In this document: positions 52,672 through 60,628 of the stretch, piece by piece
Position numbering within the stretch: the first letter of the stretch is position 1
Layout: every line of letters starts with the position of its first letter
DNA from: an uncultured Eubacteriales bacterium
GTDB lineage: Bacteria > Bacillota > Clostridia > Oscillospirales > Oscillospiraceae
Assembly: GCA_900546075.1 (NCBI GenBank)
Contig: URBH01000001.1
Coordinates: 62,001 to 126,000, forward strand
DNA: 64,000 bases
Direction of reading: 5' to 3'
Notes under the pieces: generated by a model
What the model was told of the DNA's origin: nothing
The model's input: only the letters and a program-made list of their open reading frames with translations
Database searches by the model: none
Translations under genes and position numbers: made by a program

Positions 52672-52903
52672 CTAACGCCATTCATTCCCCTTCTTTGCCT
52701 GGTGCGTCTCCGGATCACGGGCTTTTTGTGCGTTCCTCGTGGTGCTGGGTACGTTAATGATTGCAGCGCCTACGATGGTTCCGCCCTTCATCCTATGGCC
52801 AATTTGCACCGCAACACGGTTGAAGGCGTCAAAATAACAGCTTGTTCACGCCGTTTTCCTCCAAAAGGTGACGGAGATTGCACAGTGTTGTTTCATCCGG
52901 TAC
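52672..52903 (-). pseudogene. IS5-type transposase remnant with frameshift
   Basis: Read on the minus strand, VPDETTLCNLRHLLEENGVN, then KLLF, is followed after a one-base shift in a T-run by DAFNRVAVQIGHRMKGGTIV, then GAAIINVPSTTRNAQKARDP and ETHQAKKGNEWR. These are central blocks of IS5-family DDE transposases. The N-terminus and the C-terminal half are missing here, and a stop follows EWR. The family call rests on motif memory (DETTL..FRHLLE, GTIVDATII, RDPEMHQTKKGN). Confidence 0.85.
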
Positions 52904-52964
52904 CGCAGGCACACATGGAAAGAACCATGCCGGCAGCCAGCTGCAATACAAGAATTCTCTTCAT
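52893..52964 (-). pseudogene. Truncated lipoprotein gene: signal peptide only
   Basis: A 23-codon frame with an excellent ribosome binding site (AAAAGGAGGATG) and promoter. It encodes a lipoprotein signal peptide, MKRILVLQLAAGMVLSMCAC, and stops three residues later, where the transposase relic begins in another frame. This looks like the 5' end of a former lipoprotein gene, perhaps an ABC binding protein, cut by an insertion sequence. Confidence 0.7.
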
Positions 52965-53017
52965 AGCATCCTCCTTTTCTTTATTCGGGTGTTTGGGTTC
53001 CTTACTGGGATGGTATC

Positions 53018-53046
53018 AGTTTAGCATTACGAAACGGTCATGTCAA
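53018..53046 (-). promoter_or_regulatory. Promoter of the truncated lipoprotein gene
   Basis: On the minus strand a consensus TTGACA (53041-53046) and TAAACT (53018-53023) are 17 bp apart. The promoter looks intact although its gene is broken. Confidence 0.7.
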
Positions 53047-53219
53047 TACCTGTCCACCGACACGGAATTTCATTTCATACTTTGTCGCACTTTGATGACT
53101 GGTGTCCGGATTTGCGAAATATATGCACATATAATTCGGCAAATTGACGAAAACGCAGGTTTCGAGTTGTGCATATTGCTTTGAAGGTTTTCCCGCTTTT
53201 CCAAAAAGGTTTTTCAACG

Positions 53220-53270
53220 GACAGCGGATTGGTGCATACGGCGTAGGCAACGGCAGCAAATGTCCACGAT
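53220..53270 (+). pseudogene. Small IS5-type transposase fragment
   Basis: On the plus strand DSGLVHTA, a stop codon, then ATAANVHD resembles the conserved GYVHT....ANVHD block that follows the DDE core in IS5 transposases. It has the opposite orientation to the relic at 52672-52903, so the insertion sequence was rearranged. The sequence between (53047-53219) shows nothing I recognise. Confidence 0.55.
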
Positions 53271-53433
53271 TGCAAACAAAACTGCACAGCAAAATCTGAA
53301 TCTGTTACGAAAGTTTGCGCTGTCCCTGCTCAAGCGCTACAAAGCAGAAACCAACACCAAGCAGCCAATATCGCACATAATGCTGGATTGTCTTCTTGAA
53401 CCGGAGTATCTTTGCAGGGTTTTGCAAAATTGA
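53260..53433 (+). pseudogene. Transposase C-terminal fragment (ISAs1-like)
   Basis: A 57-codon open stretch ends with NLNLLRKFALSLLKRYKAET, then NTKQPISHIMLDCLLEPEYL. The NLNLLRKFALSLLK block is typical of the C-terminus of ISAs1-type DDE transposases. No catalytic residues are left. It follows the small IS5-like fragment directly, giving a mosaic of two insertion-sequence types upstream of the helicase gene. Confidence 0.6.
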
Positions 53434-53563
53434 TTTCCGTGCCTGCGGTGTGCTGCCTATAGATTTTTCTGCGGTTATCTGTTATACTGAACAAAAAGAC
53501 GCGAAGCGGCAAAGTTTGGGCGTTTTTGCCCGTTTCAGGCGAAGCGCAGAATGGAGTGCCCGG

Positions 53564-56500
53564 ATGGATCTGAATCAGGTAAAATCATTGTTTTCCACCA
53601 CCGACTATGAACGCGGAATGGAATACTACCGGCAGGGCCGGGTCACGGATATGCAGTGTTCGAAAACCGATACGGAATTGAACGTCAGCTGCACCGTCCG
53701 TGGCAGCAAGCACTACGCGGTGCAGTTTATCAGAAGAAAGGACAGCCGAGTGCGCATCAGCTGCTCCTGCCCGCGCTTCGCCGACGTTGGCCGCTGCAAG
53801 CACCTTGCCGCCGCCATGATCGCCTTCCTCAGCGAGCCGCCGCACACGTGTGCACCCAGCAGCGACCGGTATGCACGGCGGATGCTCCAGCGCTATCTGC
53901 AAATTTCGCAGGAATCGGCCGACCCTTCCCAGCAGCCCATCCGCCTGTGTGCGGTGCTGCGCGACGGGTATGGAAGCGAATATCCCTCGTTTTCCCTTCG
54001 CGTCGGGTATGACCGGCTGTACATCGTGCAGAATATCCGGGATTTTCTTTACAATGTGGATCAGCACCGGACGGTCGTCTACGGAAAGGGACTGACGCTG
54101 GCGCATGACCTTGCGCTGTTTGATCCGAAGGCGCAGGCGATGATCCGGCTTTTGATGAACGAATACGGCAGGTACCGCTCACTCAGTTCTTCTCACTATA
54201 TGGGCTATGAGCCTCCGAATTATCGAAAAAACGAGATCACGCTGACCGGCGATTCCTTTGACCGGTGGTTCGATCTTTTATCCGACGCACCGGTAGATTA
54301 TGCAGGCTCCCACCCGCTCACGCTCATGCAAAAAGACCCCCAGGTTCGTCTTCTGATCGCGGAAGAAGGCGGCGGCGCACGGCTGACGGTTCGGACGCCC
54401 TGCTCCTACCGCTTTTTCGGCAGCTATCGGAGCTTATACGCCCTCGGCGGCGGGACGCTTTTACGCTGCTCAGGCGAGTTTCGGGAAAAGATCTACCCGC
54501 TGCTCGAATCCGGACAGCAGACCATGTTTCTGGAGAAGAAGGATCTTCCGACCTTCTGCGGCTGCGTGCTGCCGGCGCTCGGCGAACAGGTCGAGGTCGA
54601 AGATCCGCAGAAGCTTTTTCAAAGCTACATCCCCGACCCCTGCACGGTCTGCCTCTATTTTGATATGGAGCAGGACTCACTGCTTGTCAAGCCGGTCTTC
54701 CGGTACGACACCCATTCGATCGCATTTGACGATACCGCCGAGCCCGACGGCGTACGGCGAAATAAAAAGGAAGAAGGTGCTGCTTTGCTGTTCGTCCGGC
54801 GCTATTTTCAGCAGCAGGATCGGCAGTTTGTTTTGCAGGGCGAGGACGCGGCGTATGACTTTCTCACGGGTGCCATCGACGGTTTTCGCCGCAGAGGCGA
54901 GGTCTATTTCAGCGACCGCCTGAACCGCAAGCGCCTCCAGCCCGCACCGGCCAGCATCGGCCTTTCCGTTTCCGATGGGCTTCTGACGTTGACGCTGGAC
55001 ACCGGCGGCTATCCACCCGAGGAGCTTTCGGAGCTCTACCGGAGTATGCTGCTGCGCAGAAAATATCACCGGCTTCCGGACGGCCGGTATCTGGAACTGG
55101 ACGGCTCGTCGTGTGAAAAGCTGGCGGAAATGGCGCAGATGCTCCAGCTCTCCGACCGGGAACTGGCCCGCGGAAAGGCGACGCTTCCGGCCTATCGTGG
55201 GCTGTATCTTGACGAGCTGCTGTCGGGAACCGACGGCATCCGGGTCAGCCGCGACAGCCGGCTACGCAGCATGATCCGCAATTTCAAGACGATCTCCGAG
55301 AGCGACTATGCTCTGCCATCGGAGCTGCACGCACAGCTCCGGCCGTATCAGCAGACCGGCTATCAGTGGCTTAAAACGCTGGAGAGCTATGGCTTCGGCG
55401 GCATTCTCGCGGACGAAATGGGGCTCGGCAAAACGCTTCAGATGATTGCGTTTTTATCGTCCTTTCCCCAGAAAACCGTCGGCGCGCCGAGTCTTGTCGT
55501 CTGCCCGGCATCTTTGATCTACAACTGGGGCGACGAGCTGCAAAAATTCGCCCCGCATTTGCGCTGTCAGCTGATTTTGGGAAATGCCGCCGAGCGCAAA
55601 CGTCTGCGCGCGGAAGCAGCGACATATGACGTATGGGTCAGCTCCTATGAACTCATCCGGCAGGACATCGAAGCATATACGGCGCTGCAATTTTACTGCT
55701 GCGTACTCGATGAGGCCCAGCACATCAAAAACGCCTCGACGCTCGCGTCCAAGGCCGTCAAGCGCCTTTCGTGTCGGCAGCGGTTCGTGCTGACCGGAAC
55801 GCCCATTGAAAACCGGCTCAGCGAGCTCTGGAACCTGTTTGATTTCCTCATGCCAGGGTATCTCTACACCAATCACGCTTTCCGCGAAAAGCTGGAAAAG
55901 CCAATCCTCAAGTCCAAGAACCCGGACGCCGAGTCTCAGCTGCGGCGGCTGGTGCAGCCGTTTATACTTCGGCGGCTGAAAAAGGATGTGCTCAAAGAGC
56001 TTCCGCCCAAGGAAGAATATGTCCGGAAGATTTCTCTGTCTGAGGAGGAGCAGAAGCTCTATTACGCCTGTGTGCAGGCCGCCGTTGCAGGTCTCGGCGA
56101 TGGGCAGGGCAAGCTGCAAATTCTCGCCGCGCTGACCCGGCTGCGGCAGGTGTGCTGCGATTCGGGGCTCTGCTTTGAAAATTACGACGGCCCGGCGAGC
56201 AAGCTGGACGCCTGCGTGGAATTGTGCGAAGCGATGGTGGAAAACGGCCACCAGATCCTGCTGTTTTCGCAGTTCACCTCCATGCTCGACCGGCTGCGTG
56301 CGCGGCTGGACGCGCTGCATATTTCGAGCTTCACCCTTCAGGGCTCGACGCCCAGGGAAAAGCGCGCTTCCATGGTCAAGGCCTTCAACGCAGGCGAGGC
56401 TTCGGTCTTTCTCATCTCCCTGAAGGCAGGCGGCACGGGTCTGAATCTGACGGCGGCGGATATCGTGATCCACTTTGACCCCTGGTGGAACCAGGCAGCG

Positions 56501-56707
56501 CAGGATCAGGCAACGGACCGCGCCCACCGCATCGGCCAGCAGGCGCACGTGCAGGTCTATAAGCTGATCGCGAAGGACACCATCGAGGAAAAAATTCTGG
56601 AGCTTCAGGAAAAGAAGGCCGCATTATTGGACACAATATCCGGCTGCGAGGAGACCAGAATCCTGAATATGTCTTCCGAAGAACTGCTTTCGCTGCTGAA
56701 AAGCTGA
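53564..56707 (+). CDS. SNF2 family helicase with SWIM zinc finger
   Basis: A 1047-residue Swi2/Snf2 ATPase. Near the N-terminus is a SWIM zinc finger, C67-x-C69-x8-C78-x-H80. It is followed by a long SNF2-associated region of about 500 residues, then the SNF2 ATPase with Walker A DEMGLGKTLQMIAF (about residue 620), DEAQ box VLDEAQHIKN (about 715), and the C-terminal helicase lobe with LKAGGTGLNLTAADIVIHFD and DQATDRAHRIGQQ. Bacterial HepA/RapA-like proteins of this class remodel protein-DNA or RNA polymerase complexes; the exact role is unknown. The ATG at 53564 has TGGAG upstream. TATACT at 53483-53488 is a possible -10 box with a weak -35. Confidence 0.93.
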   Translation: MDLNQVKSLFSTTDYERGMEYYRQGRVTDMQCSKTDTELNVSCTVRGSKHYAVQFIRRKDSRVRISCSCPRFADVGRCKHLAAAMIAFLSEPPHTCAPSSDRYARRMLQRYLQISQESADPSQQPIRLCAVLRDGYGSEYPSFSLRVGYDRLYIVQNIRDFLYNVDQHRTVVYGKGLTLAHDLALFDPKAQAMIRLLMNEYGRYRSLSSSHYMGYEPPNYRKNEITLTGDSFDRWFDLLSDAPVDYAGSHPLTLMQKDPQVRLLIAEEGGGARLTVRTPCSYRFFGSYRSLYALGGGTLLRCSGEFREKIYPLLESGQQTMFLEKKDLPTFCGCVLPALGEQVEVEDPQKLFQSYIPDPCTVCLYFDMEQDSLLVKPVFRYDTHSIAFDDTAEPDGVRRNKKEEGAALLFVRRYFQQQDRQFVLQGEDAAYDFLTGAIDGFRRRGEVYFSDRLNRKRLQPAPASIGLSVSDGLLTLTLDTGGYPPEELSELYRSMLLRRKYHRLPDGRYLELDGSSCEKLAEMAQMLQLSDRELARGKATLPAYRGLYLDELLSGTDGIRVSRDSRLRSMIRNFKTISESDYALPSELHAQLRPYQQTGYQWLKTLESYGFGGILADEMGLGKTLQMIAFLSSFPQKTVGAPSLVVCPASLIYNWGDELQKFAPHLRCQLILGNAAERKRLRAEAATYDVWVSSYELIRQDIEAYTALQFYCCVLDEAQHIKNASTLASKAVKRLSCRQRFVLTGTPIENRLSELWNLFDFLMPGYLYTNHAFREKLEKPILKSKNPDAESQLRRLVQPFILRRLKKDVLKELPPKEEYVRKISLSEEEQKLYYACVQAAVAGLGDGQGKLQILAALTRLRQVCCDSGLCFENYDGPASKLDACVELCEAMVENGHQILLFSQFTSMLDRLRARLDALHISSFTLQGSTPREKRASMVKAFNAGEASVFLISLKAGGTGLNLTAADIVIHFDPWWNQAAQDQATDRAHRIGQQAHVQVYKLIAKDTIEEKILELQEKKAALLDTISGCEETRILNMSSEELLSLLKS

Positions 56708-56713
56708 CGTCTG

Positions 56714-56856
56714 ATACTATTTCCTGATTAAAATCTTTGATTTAAATCAGGAAGGCATCGCCTATTGGCACTGCCAGTTTTGTGAGTTATAAGAAAAGAA
56801 ATCACAAAACAAGTCTCATACTGAACACCTTGCCCTTCGGGCAAGGTGTTCAGTAT
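56714..56856. repeat. Dispersed multi-hairpin element, family 1, copy 2 (143 bp)
   Basis: It begins ATACTATTTCCTGATTAAAA seven bases after the helicase stop and ends TTCAGTAT. It matches copy 1 (9526-9694) almost base for base until the final hairpin, which here is a simple CTGAACACCTTGCCC/GGGCAAGGTGTTCAG stem with TTCG loop. That strong hairpin could also act as the terminator of the helicase gene. Just past it a 32-codon frame (56855-56953) has no recognisable product. Confidence 0.88.
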
Positions 56857-56960
56857 GGAGAGTCTGCTCAACACAATCGCTTCTTCCGAATTCTGTCCAG
56901 TTGTTTACGAAGTGTTGGAGCGACTAAAAGAAATATATCACTTCAGGTAATTGTATTGCG

Positions 56961-56994
56961 ATGGGAGGGACACTCTTGTTTGTGACCCTCCCAT
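56961..56994. repeat. Hairpin in the helicase-integrase gap
   Basis: ATGGGAGGG and CCCTCCCAT, with an inner CAC/GTG pair, form a hairpin with no T-run. Function unknown. The surrounding AT-rich sequence to 57088 shows nothing else. Confidence 0.5.
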
Positions 56995-57088
56995 ACATTA
57001 GATGCAGCAACCCCGGCCTGCTTTGGGGTTAGAAATTTAATTTCTTTCTGAGCTTTCTTTCGACATTTCTATTTTCTTTCGCATATAG

Positions 57089-57211
57089 ATTGACATCAAA
57101 ACAATTTCCACTCTGCTTGGACACGCGAGCACGAAGATCACATTAGATACGTACATCCATCTGATTCGGGACACTGGCAAATATGCTGTCGAGATGCTCG
57201 AGGCAATATGA
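57089..57211 (+). pseudogene. Tyrosine recombinase (integrase) C-terminal remnant
   Basis: The frame reads IDIKTISTLLGHASTKITLD, then TYIHLIRDTGKYAVEMLEAI and stop. This is the end of a phage-type integrase, with the LLGH motif and the nucleophilic tyrosine in TYIHL. An in-frame TAG stands directly before it, and the rest of the catalytic domain (Arg, His-x-x-Arg) is missing. A strong hairpin follows. Confidence 0.88.
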
Positions 57212-57216
57212 CAATC

Positions 57217-57260
57217 GCTAAAAAATAGGCAGGACGGTCACGTCCTGCCTATTTTTTAGC
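57217..57260. terminator. Perfect 20-bp hairpin terminator after the integrase remnant
   Basis: Arms 57217-57236 and 57241-57260 are exact inverted copies around GTCA and include A- and T-runs, giving U-tracts on both strands. It is probably the original terminator of the integrase gene. Confidence 0.85.
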
Positions 57261-57310
57261 TAAAGAAATGGATGAGGGACTAAGCCCTTTTTCATTGGAT
57301 AACTTCTTCC

Positions 57311-57386
57311 GGCCAATTTTTATTTTACCGTCGTGTCAGAGCCGTCACACGACATCATCGCTCGGTCAATTTTTATTTTACCGACG
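57311..57386. repeat. Pair of 23-bp direct repeats
   Basis: GGCCAATTTTTATTTTACCG (extended to 57333) and GGTCAATTTTTATTTTACCG (57364-57386) differ at two positions over 23 bp and are 53 bp apart from start to start. They look like multiple terminal repeats of an insertion sequence, possibly IS21-like; no transposase is left. Confidence 0.6.
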
Positions 57387-57390
57387 AGTC

Positions 57391-57431
57391 ATACTAATTC
57401 TTAATTAAAGCATTTAATTAAGAATTAGTAT
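57391..57431. repeat. Perfect 19-bp inverted repeat with ATACTA/TAGTAT ends
   Basis: ATACTAATTCTTAATTAAA (57391-57409) and its exact complement (57413-57431) around GCA. Its ends match those of the larger hairpin elements, so it may be a minimal member of that group. It lies about 40 bp beyond the stop of the GH13 gene and could also end its transcript. Confidence 0.75.
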
Positions 57432-57473
57432 AACAGAGAAATTCACCCCAAATCTGTTATCACGCCGGGATTG

Positions 57474-59096
57474 TCATTGCCCGGAAATGACCACGAAGCC
57501 GTAGGGGGCAAGTGTGGTGTGGGTCAGGGCTTCCGAGAGCAGGGGCGTTCCGGTAACCGGCTGGGGAAGCTGGCAGGGATCGGGGCTGAAATTGCACCAG
57601 ACCGTAATGTCCGCCCCATCAAGGCTTCTGCGGTAGGCAAAAAGCTGCGGGTCATCGGGGACGAGCAGCTGGAAGCTGCCCCATTTGAGGATGTCACTTC
57701 CTTTGCGCAGGGCAATCAGGCGACGGTAAAAGTGCAGGATGGAGTTTTCGTCCTCCCGGGCGCGCTGTACATGGATCTCGGCGGCGTTGGGATTTACGGC
57801 GATCCAGGGCGTTCCTGTGGTGAAGCCTCCATTCGCCGTGCCATCCCACTGCATCGGCGTTCTGGCGTTGTCGCGCCCCTTGTGCCAGATGCCGTTCCAC
57901 GCCCACGCCTTTTGCGCGTCCGTCTTTGCCTCTTTCAGAAGGTTCAGGCTTTCAATGTCCCGCAGCTGCGAGGCATCGGCAAAGGGATAATTCGTCATGC
58001 CGATTTCCTCACCCTGATAAATGAAGGGCGTCCCCCGCTGCAAATACATGGCCACAGCCAGCATCTTGGCGCTCCGCTGCCGGAGCGTCTCCGACGCAGT
58101 GCAGCCCCAGCGGGATACGATGCGGGGCTGGTCATGGTTGCTCCAGAACAGCGTGTTCCAGTCCAGTGTGCTTTGCCACGCGGCGGTCAGCGCCTTGAAC
58201 TTTTTCAGAGAAAAGGGGATCACGTTCCACTTCCCGTTCTCGCCGTCGATGTCCATGATGTCAAACTGGAACAGCAGGTCCAGTTCTCTCCCGTCCCCGA
58301 CGACACTGTTCGCATTATCCAGAGTGACGCAGGTCGTTTCTCCCACGCACATACAATCCCGGCCGTCAAAGCAGCGTTTGCGCATCTCGCGCAGATGGGA
58401 ATGCAGTGCCGGCTGGAAGGCCGTATGCTCGCCAGGAAAGGCGTAGCCTGAGCCGCTGGCGTCGGGCAGGCCGGGGGCTTTGGCGATCAGGCTGATCACA
58501 TCCATGCGGAACCCGTCCACGCCCTTGTCGAACCACCAGTTGATCATGGCATAGACTTCTTCCCGAAGCTTCGGATTTTCCCAGTTGAGGTCAGGCTGCT
58601 TCTCCCCGAAAAGATGCAGATACCACTGCTCTGTCGCCGCATCATAGCTCCATGCCGACGGCGTGAAGAAGGATGACCAGTTGTTCGGCTCCTTCCCGCC
58701 GCGTCCGTCGCGCCAGATGTAATAGTCGCGGTAGGGATTGTCTTTGGATTTTCTCGATTCGACAAACCATGCGTTCTCGTCCGAGGAATGGTTGACGACC
58801 AGATCCATGACCAGCTTAATATCCCGCCGGTGCATTTCCTCCAGCAGTCGGTCAAAGTCCTCCATCGTGCCGAATTCGGACATGATCTTCCGGTAGTCGC
58901 GGATGTCGTAGCCCATATCGTCGTTGGGCGAGTCGTAGACCGGGCAGAGCCATACCGCACCGATGCCCAGCCATTGCAGGTAATCCAGCCGGGAGATCAG
59001 ACCGGGGATGTCCCCGATGCCGTCGCCGTTGGAATCCTGAAAGCTGCGGGGATAAATCTGATAGAACACACGTTCCTTCCACCATGGGCTTTTCAT
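57474..59096 (-). CDS. malL: Oligo-1,6-glucosidase/alpha-glucosidase (GH13_31)
   Basis: A 540-residue cytoplasmic GH13 enzyme that hydrolyses terminal alpha-1,6 (and often alpha-1,4) bonds of short oligosaccharides. Conserved regions: SFQDSNGDGIGDIPGLISRL, DLVVNHSSDE (region I), GFRMDVISLI with the nucleophile Asp (II), CVGETTCV with the acid Glu (III) and FWSNHDQPRIVSRWG (IV). Valine after the nucleophile is typical of alpha-1,6-active members. Length fits. I chose the ATG at 59096 with AAGGAG upstream, over a GTG at 59108 that overlaps that site. It is the last gene of the alpha-glucan operon. Confidence 0.94.
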   Translation of the reverse strand: MKSPWWKERVFYQIYPRSFQDSNGDGIGDIPGLISRLDYLQWLGIGAVWLCPVYDSPNDDMGYDIRDYRKIMSEFGTMEDFDRLLEEMHRRDIKLVMDLVVNHSSDENAWFVESRKSKDNPYRDYYIWRDGRGGKEPNNWSSFFTPSAWSYDAATEQWYLHLFGEKQPDLNWENPKLREEVYAMINWWFDKGVDGFRMDVISLIAKAPGLPDASGSGYAFPGEHTAFQPALHSHLREMRKRCFDGRDCMCVGETTCVTLDNANSVVGDGRELDLLFQFDIMDIDGENGKWNVIPFSLKKFKALTAAWQSTLDWNTLFWSNHDQPRIVSRWGCTASETLRQRSAKMLAVAMYLQRGTPFIYQGEEIGMTNYPFADASQLRDIESLNLLKEAKTDAQKAWAWNGIWHKGRDNARTPMQWDGTANGGFTTGTPWIAVNPNAAEIHVQRAREDENSILHFYRRLIALRKGSDILKWGSFQLLVPDDPQLFAYRRSLDGADITVWCNFSPDPCQLPQPVTGTPLLSEALTHTTLAPYGFVVISGQ

Positions 59097-59104
59097 GGAA
59101 TCGT

Positions 59105-59728
59105 TCACTCCTTCACAATGAGATCGTCAATAACCGGCAGCGTGCCCCGCGCCGCCGTAAAGCAGGGCAGCGACCCGCCCAGCAGCGCCAGCCAGGGCAG
59201 GCTGTAGGGCAGCAGAAGCGCCATTATCGCCGTCAGCGCAAGGGCAAGCAGCAGCCAGCCAAGCACCAGAGCGGGGCAGCGAAAGGTCAGGCAAATCGCG
59301 TTTTTCAGCAGCGCCGGGAGCTTCAGCTCCACCCGCGCCTGCATCTGAAAGGCCAGAGCGCCGATGCACCACAGCAGATAGCTGCAAATCAGGCAGAAGC
59401 AGGCCGGCACCGTCCCAATCCCTGCCCCCTCTGTAAGCCGGAAATAGAACCAGCCGCCGTAGAGAATTGCGACCGGGGCAATGAAGAAAAGCAGCCCAAG
59501 AGGGAGCGACGGGAGAAAATTGGTGCGGAAGCTGCGCAGAAAGCGGCGGTACGGCTGATTTTCCTCCAGCAGCAGACTTTGGCAGGCGCGGCACAGTGCC
59601 GTCCATCCTGCGGGAGCCGTCAGCACCGGCAGGCAGGTCAGCAGAAAAAGCAGATTCAGCACCATCAGCGGCAGCAGCTTTTCAAAGCACAGCCGCACGA
59701 AGCCGGCGGTTCTATAGTCTCTCTGCAT
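59105..59728 (-). CDS. DUF624 (YesL-like) membrane protein
   Basis: A 207-residue membrane protein with about five helices and the DUF624 pattern: an N-terminal NLLFLLTCLPVLTAPAGWTA, then FLRSFRTNFLPSLPLGLLFF. YesL proteins are commonly encoded with carbohydrate ABC importers and may assist the permeases, but their role is not established. It overlaps the AraC gene by 17 bases and is followed by malL, within one operon. Confidence 0.85.
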   Translation of the reverse strand: MQRDYRTAGFVRLCFEKLLPLMVLNLLFLLTCLPVLTAPAGWTALCRACQSLLLEENQPYRRFLRSFRTNFLPSLPLGLLFFIAPVAILYGGWFYFRLTEGAGIGTVPACFCLICSYLLWCIGALAFQMQARVELKLPALLKNAICLTFRCPALVLGWLLLALALTAIMALLLPYSLPWLALLGGSLPCFTAARGTLPVIDDLIVKE

Positions 59729-60626
59729 CGCCGCGGTTCCTCACTTCCTTGTAATACTCCGAGGGACTCATGCCCGTTTTCTTCCGGAACAGCTTTGAGA
59801 AATAATACCGGTCGTCGATCCCCACCAGGTACGCGATCTCCTGAAACGGCAGATCCGTGGTCGCAATCAGCTGCTGGGCGTTATAAATGCGCAGCGTGTT
59901 GAGATATGTAAAGATCGGCGCGTCGGTCAGCTTGGAAAAGGCGCGGTTCATGTAGTCGAAATTCATCTCGAAAACGTCTTCGATCTCCTGGCTCGACAGC
60001 GGCCGCGTATAATTTTCGTTGAGGTAATGGAGCAGCCGCTCGGCCACGACTTCCGACTTTTTCAGTTTCTTCCCCTGAGCAGCGCCCCGCGCCAGCAGGT
60101 GCTCATGTGCTACTTCCAGAAAGAACGAATGCAGCAGCGCGGCGGTGCGGCGCTTGTAATGTTCCTCCCGGGCGTTGTAGCAGTCCAGCGCGGTGCGGAG
60201 CATCGTATTGAACTCACTGCCCGGCAGGTGAAACTGCTTCGGAAGATAGGTGATGGGGTCGGTGGGGTCGGCTTCGTCCAGATTGTAGCTCACAAGGCTC
60301 AGCCTGCGCTTTTCCGCAAGCAGCGACATGGCCGCGTCCTCATCCTCCACCCGCGCCATTTCCGGGTGGGTGAAATGGGCATAGTAATAATTGCAGGCCG
60401 CACGCTGATAGCCCTCGTGGCACAGCCCCGGCTCAAGCAGGAAGAAATCCCCCGCCTTGAGGTGATAGAAAATTCCGTCCTCCTGCAGATACATATTCCC
60501 GTCACGGATCACATACAGGACATACTCGTCGATCGTCCGGGAAAAGTGGATCCACGGCTCGGTGTAGTTGATCCGCCCCAGCATCCGTACACGGGGAAGC
60601 AGATCTGCATTGTAAGACAGAAGCAT
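59712..60626 (-). CDS. AraC family transcriptional regulator
   Basis: A 304-residue regulator with an N-terminal cupin-like sugar-sensing domain (DGIFYHLKAGDFFLLEPG) and a C-terminal pair of helix-turn-helix motifs ending LPFQEIAYLVGIDDRYYFSK and LFRKKTGMSPSEYYKEV. I chose the second ATG, at 60626, because GGAGG lies seven bases ahead of it; the ATG at 60632 is too close to that site. It is encoded within the alpha-glucan operon between the GH66 and DUF624 genes and probably activates that operon in response to an imported oligosaccharide. Confidence 0.92.
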   Translation of the reverse strand: MLLSYNADLLPRVRMLGRINYTEPWIHFSRTIDEYVLYVIRDGNMYLQEDGIFYHLKAGDFFLLEPGLCHEGYQRAACNYYYAHFTHPEMARVEDEDAAMSLLAEKRRLSLVSYNLDEADPTDPITYLPKQFHLPGSEFNTMLRTALDCYNAREEHYKRRTAALLHSFFLEVAHEHLLARGAAQGKKLKKSEVVAERLLHYLNENYTRPLSSQEIEDVFEMNFDYMNRAFSKLTDAPIFTYLNTLRIYNAQQLIATTDLPFQEIAYLVGIDDRYYFSKLFRKKTGMSPSEYYKEVRNRGDAERL

Positions 60627-60628
60627 CG

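Noticed and set aside
52702..53184. A 160-codon plus-strand frame upstream of the helicase
   Set aside because: It is antisense to the transposase relic and to the lipoprotein stub, and it has no similarity to known proteins.
57311..57386. The direct-repeat pair as the start of a CRISPR array
   Set aside because: There are only two copies with two mismatches and no further regular spacing or cas genes; an insertion-sequence remnant is more likely.
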